DNA from: Actinomycetota bacterium
Lineage (GTDB): Bacteria; Actinomycetota; Acidimicrobiia; Acidimicrobiales; Ilumatobacteraceae
Reading direction: 5' to 3'
DNA length: 64,000 bases
NCBI GenBank assembly: GCA_009702755.1
Contig: WLHL01000001.1
Location: 62,001 to 126,000 of the forward strand
Each line of letters starts with the position of its first letter. The stretch's first letter is position 1. Positions 24,890 through 32,047 of the stretch are shown here, piece after piece. The notes under the pieces are model-generated. The model searched no databases and had not been told where the DNA came from. It saw nothing but the letters and a program-made list of their open reading frames with translations. A program made the translations under genes and the position numbers.

Positions 24890-25543
24890 TCAGGACGGAC
24901 GCAGGTCGGCCAAGGAGCCGCCGGTGGAGTTAACAGTGAGAACAATGGGGCCGTAGCCCGTGTATGCAACAGCACTCACGGAGCACGTACCGATGACAAT
25001 GCGCTGGAAGAGATCAATGTGTGTGCCCATGGCATGAGCAACAGCAGCTTTGATGGGGTCGGCATGCGAAACGCACACAACAGTGCCACCTGGGTGCGCT
25101 GCACGAATGCGGTCCAGTGCGCTCACCATGCGTGTTTGCATTTCGGTGAATGACTCGCCATTGGGGAAGCGGAATGTGCTCGGTGCCTTCTGCACGGTGG
25201 ACCATTCGGGCAACTTCATCAACTTGCTGAGTTCGGCACCGGTCCAATCACCGAAGTCGCATTCAAGAAGTCCCTTGTCGATCTTCACGCGTTGCTTGAG
25301 TGCCTTTGCAATGGGTGCCGCAGTCTCACGAGCACGCTCAAGAGGTGATACATAGATGGCATCGATCTTTGGCAGTTCTGCAATGCGCTCAGCCACGCGA
25401 TGAGCCTGTGCCACACCCGCCTCGGCCAAGTGCAGCCCCGCAGCCCGACCCGGAAGAATCTTGCCCGTGGTGGGGGTCTGGCCGTGGCGCACCATCAAGA
25501 TGACGGTGGACGACGGGGGAGCAGTTTTCTTTGCGGGTGCCAT
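24890..25543 (-). CDS. MSMEG_4193-family phosphomutase-like histidine phosphatase
   Basis: The 217-residue protein is a histidine phosphatase superfamily member: VILMVRHGQTPTTGKILPGR (RHG with nucleophile His), IYVSPLERARETAAPIA, GLLECDFGDWTGAELSKL, and VVCVSHADPIKAAVAHAMG (second His). It matches the actinobacterial MSMEG_4193 family found with DUF3090 and SCO1664-like proteins. TAGGTT lies 9 nt before the ATG on the minus strand and overlaps the -10 of the divergent uracil-DNA glycosylase gene. Confidence 0.88.
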   Translation of the reverse strand: MAPAKKTAPPSSTVILMVRHGQTPTTGKILPGRAAGLHLAEAGVAQAHRVAERIAELPKIDAIYVSPLERARETAAPIAKALKQRVKIDKGLLECDFGDWTGAELSKLMKLPEWSTVQKAPSTFRFPNGESFTEMQTRMVSALDRIRAAHPGGTVVCVSHADPIKAAVAHAMGTHIDLFQRIVIGTCSVSAVAYTGYGPIVLTVNSTGGSLADLRPS

Positions 25544-25569
25544 GCAGTATCCAACCTACTGTTGGGGTC

Positions 25570-26232
25570 GTGGATTCCCTGAAACGAGTGTGTGACGACA
25601 TTGCATCGTGCGTGGCGTGCCCTCGTTTAGTGGAATGGCGTGAGTCTGTGGCTGTTGAGAAGCGCGCGTCGTTTCGCGACCAGGAGTACTGGGGTAAGGG
25701 TGTTCCAGGCTTTGGTGATCCGAAGGCGGGGCTATGGGTGATGGGACTTGCACCCGCCGCACACGGAGCGAACCGCACAGGTCGCATGTTTACCGGTGAC
25801 CGCAGTGGTGACTGGTTGTATCGGGCGATGCACAAGGCGGGATTTGCAACGCAAGCCGAAAGTGTTGGCGCCGATGATGGATTGAAGTTGACAGGTGCGT
25901 GGGTGTCGAGTGCTGTGCGTTGTGCACCGCCCGACAACAAACCGACGAATGTTGAGCGAGACACATGCGTGACGTACTTGCAACGTGAACGACAGTTGTT
26001 GAAACACGTTCGCGTTGTGGTGTGTCTTGGCAGCTTTGCGTATGAAGCAGTGTGCAAAGAGTGGGGCGTGAAGCCACGACCAAAGTTTGGTCACGGCGTA
26101 GAAGCAGTGGCCCCCGACGGCACGGTGATTCTGTGTTCATTTCACCCCAGCCAGCAGAACACCTTTACGGGCAAGCTGACAGAGCCGATGATTGACGCAG
26201 TCTTTGCCCGCGCTCGAAGCGTGGCGAGTTAA
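25570..26232 (+). CDS. family 5 (UDGb-type) uracil-DNA glycosylase
   Basis: The protein of about 220 residues has the Fe-S uracil-DNA glycosylase layout: CVACPRLVEWRE at the N-terminus (two cluster Cys), the uracil pocket GLAPAAHGANRTGRMFTGD, AVRCAPPDNKPTNVERDTC (further cluster Cys), and a C-terminal CSFHPSQQNTFTGKLT. The GLAPAAHGANRTGR sequence, without the usual catalytic Asp, indicates family 5 (UDGb), which removes uracil and some deaminated purines. The GTG at 25570 has TACTGT 7 nt upstream, so it may be leaderless. Confidence 0.88.
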   Translation: MDSLKRVCDDIASCVACPRLVEWRESVAVEKRASFRDQEYWGKGVPGFGDPKAGLWVMGLAPAAHGANRTGRMFTGDRSGDWLYRAMHKAGFATQAESVGADDGLKLTGAWVSSAVRCAPPDNKPTNVERDTCVTYLQRERQLLKHVRVVVCLGSFAYEAVCKEWGVKPRPKFGHGVEAVAPDGTVILCSFHPSQQNTFTGKLTEPMIDAVFARARSVAS

Positions 26233-27137
26233 GCGCTGAGTGCGCGAGCGGTGAAGAACGCCGCCATGGTGTGCGCAGTGTTCGCATCATCCAGCAACTG
26301 TTGCATCTGGAAGAAGCTGTGGAACATGCCGTTGAATCGCACCACGCTGGCGGTGACGCCATTTGCGATCAGTCGACGTCCGTACTCTTCGCCTTCATCA
26401 CGAAGCGGATCAAGTTCTGCAGTGATGATGAGCGCAGGTGGTGCACCCTTCAACAATGAATCAGGCGCGAAGTGTGGCGATGCCAGTGGATCTTTCAAGT
26501 CAGCACCAGCCGGCATGTAGTGATTTGTGAACCACTGCATTGCTTGTGTTGTTAACACTGGGCCCGCTGCATTTTCCACGTGAGACGGGAACGACGCTGT
26601 CATGTCAGTTGCCGGGTAGATCAAGAGTTGGAACACCAAAGGCACGGGGCGCTGCTGGCTCACAATTGCTGCGAGGTTTCCACCGGCGCTGTCTCCACCC
26701 ACTGCGATGCGGTCAGGGTTGATACCCAGTTCGGATGCGTTCTCGTATGCCCAACGAAGTGAGCACATGGCGTCTTCAACAGCAGCAGGGAAGGGGTTCT
26801 CTGGTGCCAAGCGGTAATCAACGCTGAGCACTGCATGGCCCATGCGGTTTGCGAGTGAACGACATGTTGCGTCGTGTGAGTCGAGCCCACCAATCACCCA
26901 TCCACCACCGTGGTAGTACACAAGCAAGCCCAAGTTCTTGTCAGCATTCGGGCGATACAAACGCGATGGCACACCGCCAGCGCTCACTTTACGAATCTCG
27001 AAGATCTCTTCGGTCGATGGCAGTTGACGTGAGTTGTAGTACTCACGGAATGCAGCTGCGTCGGAGTCTTGAATGATAGGGCCACCAGCCGCAGCCATCA
27101 TCTGAAGAATTACTTGTGCTTGTGGATGCAATGCCAT
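26229..27137 (-). CDS. alpha/beta hydrolase (hormone-sensitive lipase-like esterase)
   Basis: The 302-residue protein belongs to the HSL family of esterases: LVYYHGGGWVIGGLDSHD (oxyanion HGGG), RIAVGGDSAGGNLAAIVSQQ (nucleophile Ser), ITAELDPLRDEGEEYG (Asp) and FNGMFHSFFQM (His). It probably hydrolyses short-chain carboxyl esters. Its 3' end overlaps that of the convergent uracil-DNA glycosylase gene by 4 bp. It starts 3 bp after the FrhB-like stop codon, so the two form an operon. Confidence 0.9.
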   Translation of the reverse strand: MALHPQAQVILQMMAAAGGPIIQDSDAAAFREYYNSRQLPSTEEIFEIRKVSAGGVPSRLYRPNADKNLGLLVYYHGGGWVIGGLDSHDATCRSLANRMGHAVLSVDYRLAPENPFPAAVEDAMCSLRWAYENASELGINPDRIAVGGDSAGGNLAAIVSQQRPVPLVFQLLIYPATDMTASFPSHVENAAGPVLTTQAMQWFTNHYMPAGADLKDPLASPHFAPDSLLKGAPPALIITAELDPLRDEGEEYGRRLIANGVTASVVRFNGMFHSFFQMQQLLDDANTAHTMAAFFTARALSA

Positions 27138-27140
27138 GAC

Positions 27141-28379
27141 TTACTCCGCTGGTTTTGTTTCGGCTGTTGGTGTGGCGTCTGCAGCTGGTACGTCTGCTGG
27201 TGCTGCATCAGGTGCTGGAGCCTTCTTCTTCAGTGCAGGTGTTCCTACCTTCACTGTTGTTTCTGCCCAATCTGGCCAACGGCGACGGCTCACGATGGAG
27301 AGTGTGCGCAACAACTTCATTGCCACTTCGTCTTCTTGCGCAGGCTTCGACTCAATGACGCCTTCTTTAATCATGCGTTCAATCACTTCAACGCCCAACT
27401 TGGTGCGCACGATGGTGAGCGTCCAACTGTTGTCCTTGCCGATGCCTCCGGTGGAGATGTCTGCATGTTCTGCAGCGAAGTCGGGGCAGCTCTTGCAGCC
27501 TTCGCGAGTCCACTGATGGCATTCCTTCAAATCGATCTCATGGAAGGAACCATCGTTCATCCAGATCTGGAAGGCGCCCTTGATGTTCATCTTCACCATG
27601 TCTTGCTTCTTCAAGCCGTACTTGGCTTCAAATAATTCAGGGAAGATGGCGTCGTCGAATGTCTTGCTGCACAAAAGTCCAATGTTGAATTGGAAAGGCT
27701 TTGATACTTTGCCGGCCTTACGATCCCACATCACTGGGGGCGATGACACTTGGCAGCCCATGCCAACGAGTGCGAGCTTGGTGAGTCCTTTTTCTTTTGC
27801 TTCGGGAAGCGCAAGTGGGTTGGCGCAGTAGGTGTAGCGCGAGCCTGCGGTGGCAAGAACTTCTTCCTTCGTTTGCACGAGGACTGGCTTGGCCTTCCAT
27901 CTGTCATCGTCTTCAACGCCGCTAACGAGTGCGCCTTCGATGTAGTTGTTGTCCATCAACCAAGAAAGCATTGCGGTGACAAAGCCACCGTCTTGACCTT
28001 TTTCTAACTGTGTCTTGTCTGTGGCACGAGTGAGAAGCAGTTGTTCCCAGATGCCGGCCATCTCGTCGTCTTCGCGATCGCGACCAAAGAGGTGCTTGTT
28101 CGCAGAAGATTCCCAGGTGCGGAAACGTGGGCACGCGCGGGTGCATGTGGTGCAGCCCTTCTCGCCATGCAAGCAGTTGTCAAGACCGAGTTCTTCTTCG
28201 ATATGGAAGGGCTTGTACTTGCCCTCTTCATGTTCGTATCCGATGACGTCGTGCGGACATGTCACCACGCAGCCAGCACATCCGGTGCAGAGCCCCGTGT
28301 TGATGACTTCTTCGTAGAGCTCTTTCCACTGCGCTGTCCAGCGCTCGGCCTTGGCAGGTGCATCAGGTGTCATGGTCAT
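27141..28379 (-). CDS. coenzyme F420 hydrogenase/dehydrogenase beta subunit-like Fe-S protein
   Basis: The 412-residue protein has an N-terminal ferredoxin-like region with two Cys clusters (CTGCAGCVVTCP and CLHGEKGCTTCTRACP), then FrhB/FdhB N- and C-terminal domains: ATDKTQLEKGQDGGFVTAML, GSRYTYCANPLAL, VGMGCQVSSPPVMW, and CKSCPDFAAEHADISTGGIG. FrhB proteins bind FAD and Fe-S clusters and exchange electrons with F420. No hydrogenase subunits are present, so its partner is unknown. The C-terminus is an Ala/Pro-rich tail (about 385-412). The ATG has TAGTGT exactly 6 nt upstream, inside the glnK1-proximal region, suggesting its own leaderless transcript. Confidence 0.85.
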   Translation of the reverse strand: MTMTPDAPAKAERWTAQWKELYEEVINTGLCTGCAGCVVTCPHDVIGYEHEEGKYKPFHIEEELGLDNCLHGEKGCTTCTRACPRFRTWESSANKHLFGRDREDDEMAGIWEQLLLTRATDKTQLEKGQDGGFVTAMLSWLMDNNYIEGALVSGVEDDDRWKAKPVLVQTKEEVLATAGSRYTYCANPLALPEAKEKGLTKLALVGMGCQVSSPPVMWDRKAGKVSKPFQFNIGLLCSKTFDDAIFPELFEAKYGLKKQDMVKMNIKGAFQIWMNDGSFHEIDLKECHQWTREGCKSCPDFAAEHADISTGGIGKDNSWTLTIVRTKLGVEVIERMIKEGVIESKPAQEDEVAMKLLRTLSIVSRRRWPDWAETTVKVGTPALKKKAPAPDAAPADVPAADATPTAETKPAE

Positions 28380-28395
28380 TCCACGACACTAGGGG

Positions 28396-28767
<372 letters not shown>

Positions 28768-30057
28768 TCACTGGTATGCGGATTCTGAGTGCTGGCTCTG
28801 GTCGAGACCAACTAATTCATCTTCGGTGGAGACGCGAAGACCAATGGTTTTGTCGAGAACCTTTGCCAGCACCCATGTGACGGTGAAGGAGAAGGCAATC
28901 GTTGCGCCAAGAGCAACAAGTTGGTCCATCAGGAGTTCTGTCCCGCCGCCGTAGAAGATGCCATTGGCGCCAAGGGAGTTGACCTTTGTGTCGGCAAAGA
29001 ATGCGAGAAGGATTGCTCCGAGAATTCCACCAACGAGGTGCACAGCGATGACATCAAGGCTGTCGTCGAATCCAAACTTTGTCTTCAGCGTCAGTGCGAG
29101 ATAACAAACGGCACCAGCGATGAAGCCGATGTAGATAGGGGACATGCCGCCAACGAAACCAGCACATGGCGTGATGGCAACAAGGCCGGCAACTGCACCA
29201 GATGCTGCACCCAATGTCGTTGCGTGACCAGCCTTGAGTTTTTCAACGATGAGCCATCCGCACATTGCGGCAGCTGCCGCGAGGTGAGTGTTGACAAGTG
29301 CCTGAGCGGCAAGACCATTTGCTGCGAGAGCAGAGCCGGCATTGAAACCGAACCAACCGAACCACAAGATGCCCGTACCGAGAACAGTGAACGGCAAGTT
29401 GTGTGGAGGCATTGCCTCACGTGGCCAACCCTTGCGATTACCCAAGACAAGAACGATGGCGAGCGCTGCAACACCAGCGTTGACGTGAATCACTGCGCCG
29501 CCAGCAAAGTCGAGCGCGCCGAGCTGGAACAACCAACCATTAGGGCTAAAGACCCAGTGAGCAACGGTGGGGTACACAATGACGGACCATACGCCGATGA
29601 TGATCGCGTATGCCGAGAACTTCAGACGGTCTGCAGTTGCGCCTGTGATGAGCGCAGGAGTAATCACAGCAAACATCATCTGGAATGCAAAGAATGCGAG
29701 AACGGGAATTAACAACTCGAAATTGCCGGTGTAGCCAGGAAGTGCATCAACTGTTGTGAGGTTCCGCATGAAGGCAAAGTCAAAGTTGCCGAAGTACTTA
29801 CCGTCACCACCAAACGCGAGGCTGAAGCCAACAGTGGCCCAGAGCACGCTGACGAGGCCCATCGCGAAGATGTTCTGCATCAACATGCCGAGAACGTTCT
29901 TGGCGCGCACCATTCCTCCGTAGAAGAAGGCAAGGCCCGGTGTCATAAATGCGACAAGCGCAATTGATACCAGTACCCAGGCTGTCGCCGCTGGTTTACT
30001 GGCGACGTATTCCATCGTTTCAAGTAATTTCGGATCGATTTCTGATGCGAAAAGCAT
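28768..30057 (-). CDS. amtB: ammonium transporter (first copy)
   Basis: The 429-residue AmtB protein has about eleven membrane helices: ALVAFMTPGLAFFYGGMVRAKNV, FAFQMMFAVITPALITGATADR, the conserved WVFSPNGWLFQLGALDFAGG, VHVNAGVAALAI (pore His) and AIAVHLVGGILGAILL-like (AVHLVGGILG). There is no clear signal peptide. The ATG follows TAGGAGACACC. A GAAAC repeat with an 11-bp period lies 51-66 bp before the start. It is separated from the upstream amtB copy by a terminator, so it has its own promoter. Confidence 0.96.
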   Translation of the reverse strand: MLFASEIDPKLLETMEYVASKPAATAWVLVSIALVAFMTPGLAFFYGGMVRAKNVLGMLMQNIFAMGLVSVLWATVGFSLAFGGDGKYFGNFDFAFMRNLTTVDALPGYTGNFELLIPVLAFFAFQMMFAVITPALITGATADRLKFSAYAIIIGVWSVIVYPTVAHWVFSPNGWLFQLGALDFAGGAVIHVNAGVAALAIVLVLGNRKGWPREAMPPHNLPFTVLGTGILWFGWFGFNAGSALAANGLAAQALVNTHLAAAAAMCGWLIVEKLKAGHATTLGAASGAVAGLVAITPCAGFVGGMSPIYIGFIAGAVCYLALTLKTKFGFDDSLDVIAVHLVGGILGAILLAFFADTKVNSLGANGIFYGGGTELLMDQLVALGATIAFSFTVTWVLAKVLDKTIGLRVSTEDELVGLDQSQHSESAYQ

Positions 30058-30107
30058 TGGTGTCTCCTAAGTAGACGTTGAGGTTGACACCAAGGTAGAA
30101 GTTGATT

Positions 30108-30123
30108 GTTTCCTGTGTGTTTC
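30108..30123 (-). promoter_or_regulatory. GlnR-like half-site repeat upstream of amtB (first copy)
   Basis: On the minus strand GAAAC-6-GAAAC gives two identical half-sites 11 bp apart. GAAAC with 11-bp spacing is the known GlnR half-site arrangement in actinobacteria. The spacing matches the TGTRAACG repeats upstream of glnK2 and of the winged-helix gene. Its binder is not known. Confidence 0.4.
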
Positions 30124-30148
30124 TGCTTAGTGAATGACAGGACAATGC

Positions 30149-30192
30149 AAAAGACCCGCGCCCCCACTTCGTTGTGGTGACGCGGGTCTTTT
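30149..30192. terminator. bidirectional terminator between the two amtB genes
   Basis: AAAAGACCCGCG (30149-30160) pairs with CGCGGGTCTTTT (30181-30192), with an inner CCAC/GTGG stem. U-tracts are present in both directions. It ends the glnK2-amtB2 transcript 12 bp after the amtB2 stop. Confidence 0.85.
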
Positions 30193-30204
30193 GATTGTGA
30201 CTAT

Positions 30205-31566
30205 TTACAGACGGCCTGAGCCGAATTCTGGGTAAGCGACAACGCCCATCTCTGGAATATCGAGACCGTTGATTTCATCTTCTTCAGCGGAGCGGATGCC
30301 GCCCTTAGTGAACTTGTTCTGGATTGAGAAGAAGCCATACGCAATCGGGAAGATCACGCCGAGGATGACTGCAACGCCCAGAGCTTGTGCTCCGAGTTGG
30401 CCCCAGTCGCCCTTGATGATTCCTTCGATTCCCTTCGATGATGAACCGTTCCAGCCTGCGCCGTAGCTGCCGTTGGCGAAGATGCCCACTGCAAGCGTTC
30501 CGAAGATTCCGTTCACCATGTGCACTGCGATTGCACCCACTGGGTCGTCAATCTTGAACTTGCGCTCAACGATGAATACAGATTCGATGGCGAGGACTGC
30601 GGCGATGATGCCGATCACTGCCGCTGCCCATGGAGCAATGAATGCACATGGTGCTGTCACTGCAACGAGGCCAGCAAGCATGCCGTTAATCATCATTCCG
30701 GGATCTGGCTTGCCAGTGCGCTTGGTGATGTAGAACATCGCTGTCAACGCACCGAATGCTCCGGCAATTGCAGTGTTTGTTGCAACTGTTGCGAACTGAA
30801 CGTCAGTTGCAGCAAACGTGCTTGCTGCGTTGAATCCAAACCATCCGAACAACAAAATGAATGTTCCGAGCATGGCCATGGGAATGTGGTGACCAGGCAA
30901 TGCGCGTGGCTTACCATCTGCACCGAACTTGCCAATGCGAGGTCCGAGGACGATTGCACCTGCGAGAGCAGCAACGCCACCCACTGAGTGCACAACACCG
31001 GATCCGGCGAAGTCAACGTAACCAGCACCAAGGCTCATGGTGTCCCATGTCTTTGACAACCAGCCGCCGCCCCATGTCCATGCTGCGAAGAGTGGGTAGT
31101 AGATAGCGCCACAGAAGAGGCCCCAAATGGTGAAGCTGCTCCACTTCCAGCGCTCAGCCATTGAGCCTGTTGGAATCGTTGCAACGGTGTCCATAAACGC
31201 CACCATGTACAAGAAGAATCCGAGGAGTGCTGGTGTGATGGTGCCGGTAGACAATGCCCAACCGCCTTGGTACAAGAACACCCAGTTGCCGCTACCGATG
31301 AGTGGTTCGCCAACAGGTTCTGCGAGACCGATACCAGCGAAGCTGAAACCGCCGAAAGCAAGCGGGAAGCCCACGAGGAAGAACGCAACAAAACCCAATG
31401 CGAAGATTGCGAAGTTGGTGCTGACCACGTGTGCTGCGTGCTTTGCGCGAGTAAATCCAGTTTCAACAAGCGCGAATCCGGCCTGCATGAAAATGACGAG
31501 CATTGCGCCGATGACGACCCACAACAAGTTGAGTTGTGTGCCGAGAACTTCTACTTCAGATTGCAT
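30205..31566 (-). CDS. amtB: ammonium transporter (second copy)
   Basis: The protein of about 453 residues has AmtB features: MQAGFALVETGFTRAKHAAH, WVFLYQGGWALSTGTITPALLG, YVDFAGSGVVHSVGGVAALAGAI (pore His), FGWFGFNAASTFAATD, and AIAVHMVNGIFGTLAVGIF. It differs clearly from the first copy, which lacks the SGVVHSVGG form. The ATG at 31566 (MQSEVEVLGTQ) overlaps the glnK2 stop by 11 bp; an upstream start at 31701 would lie inside glnK2 and is unlikely. It is the second gene of the glnK2-amtB2 operon. Confidence 0.94.
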   Translation of the reverse strand: MQSEVEVLGTQLNLLWVVIGAMLVIFMQAGFALVETGFTRAKHAAHVVSTNFAIFALGFVAFFLVGFPLAFGGFSFAGIGLAEPVGEPLIGSGNWVFLYQGGWALSTGTITPALLGFFLYMVAFMDTVATIPTGSMAERWKWSSFTIWGLFCGAIYYPLFAAWTWGGGWLSKTWDTMSLGAGYVDFAGSGVVHSVGGVAALAGAIVLGPRIGKFGADGKPRALPGHHIPMAMLGTFILLFGWFGFNAASTFAATDVQFATVATNTAIAGAFGALTAMFYITKRTGKPDPGMMINGMLAGLVAVTAPCAFIAPWAAAVIGIIAAVLAIESVFIVERKFKIDDPVGAIAVHMVNGIFGTLAVGIFANGSYGAGWNGSSSKGIEGIIKGDWGQLGAQALGVAVILGVIFPIAYGFFSIQNKFTKGGIRSAEEDEINGLDIPEMGVVAYPEFGSGRL

Positions 31567-31894
31567 CGCTGCCTTCTTCCTTTGTACGAATTCGAATGAG
31601 ACGGGAGATGTCGGTGACCCATATCTTTCCGTCACCGATCTTTCCTGTAGATGCGGATGATGTGATGGCCTCGAGGACCTGCTCAACCTGGGCTTCGTCA
31701 ACGACGAGCTCCAACTTCACTTTTGGCACGAAATCGATGGCGTATTCACTACCGCGGTAGGTCTCTGTGTGTCCGCCTTGACGGCCGAACCCTTTGACTT
31801 CCGAAACGGTCATGCCTTGCACGCCTGCCGACTTCAGCGCGTCTTTCACATCGTCCACCTTGAATGGCTTGACGACTGCCGTGATCAACTTCAC
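31556..31894 (-). CDS. glnK: P-II nitrogen regulatory protein (second copy)
   Basis: The 112-residue PII protein is highly similar to the first copy: [38 protein letters not shown]-loop [15 protein letters not shown] with Tyr 51, and [20 protein letters not shown]. The GTG at 31894 follows AAGGAGACAG and gives the standard length. Having glnK first and amtB second is the reverse of the usual order and of the other pair here. The leader carries a hairpin at 31927-31944. Confidence 0.96.
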   Translation of the reverse strand: MKLITAVVKPFKVDDVKDALKSAGVQGMTVSEVKGFGRQGGHTETYRGSEYAIDFVPKVKLELVVDEAQVEQVLEAITSSASTGKIGDGKIWVTDISRLIRIRTKEEGSDAI

Positions 31895-31926
31895 TGAACT
31901 GTCTCCTTGTGTTGTGTTACCCGAAG

Positions 31927-31966
31927 GCAACGTCCAAACGTTGCTATTGCAACTGAGAACAAGGTA
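31927..31966 (-). promoter_or_regulatory. leader hairpin and possible -10 of glnK (second copy)
   Basis: GCAACG-6-CGTTGC (31927-31944) forms a hairpin about 33 nt before the start codon. TACCTT on the minus strand (31961-31966) is a possible -10 box, which would start the mRNA at the foot of the hairpin. No firm -35 was found. Confidence 0.35.
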
Positions 31967-32027
31967 CGGAGGAGAGATTTCCCAACTGTCGCCGAATTGT
32001 TTCGGGAGCGTGGCGAATTGGTTGCTG

Positions 32028-32047
32028 TGTAAACGCTGTGTAAACGG
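32028..32047. promoter_or_regulatory. tandem 11-bp repeat operator upstream of glnK2-amtB2
   Basis: TGTAAACGCTGTGTAAACGG contains two perfect copies of CTGTGTAAACG in tandem (32025-32046), one helical turn apart. Seventeen of its 20 positions match the site at 35043-35062, upstream of the winged-helix gene. It lies just beyond the antiporter stop codon and about 140 bp before glnK2. Confidence 0.6.

Noticed and set aside
28921..29712. 263-codon plus-strand frame over amtB
   Set aside because: Cys-rich antisense shadow; amtB motifs are unambiguous on the minus strand.
32028..32047. A canonical GlnR box
   Set aside because: The 11-bp period fits, but the half-site sequence (TGTRAACG) does not match the exact GlnR consensus, so I report it only as GlnR-like.
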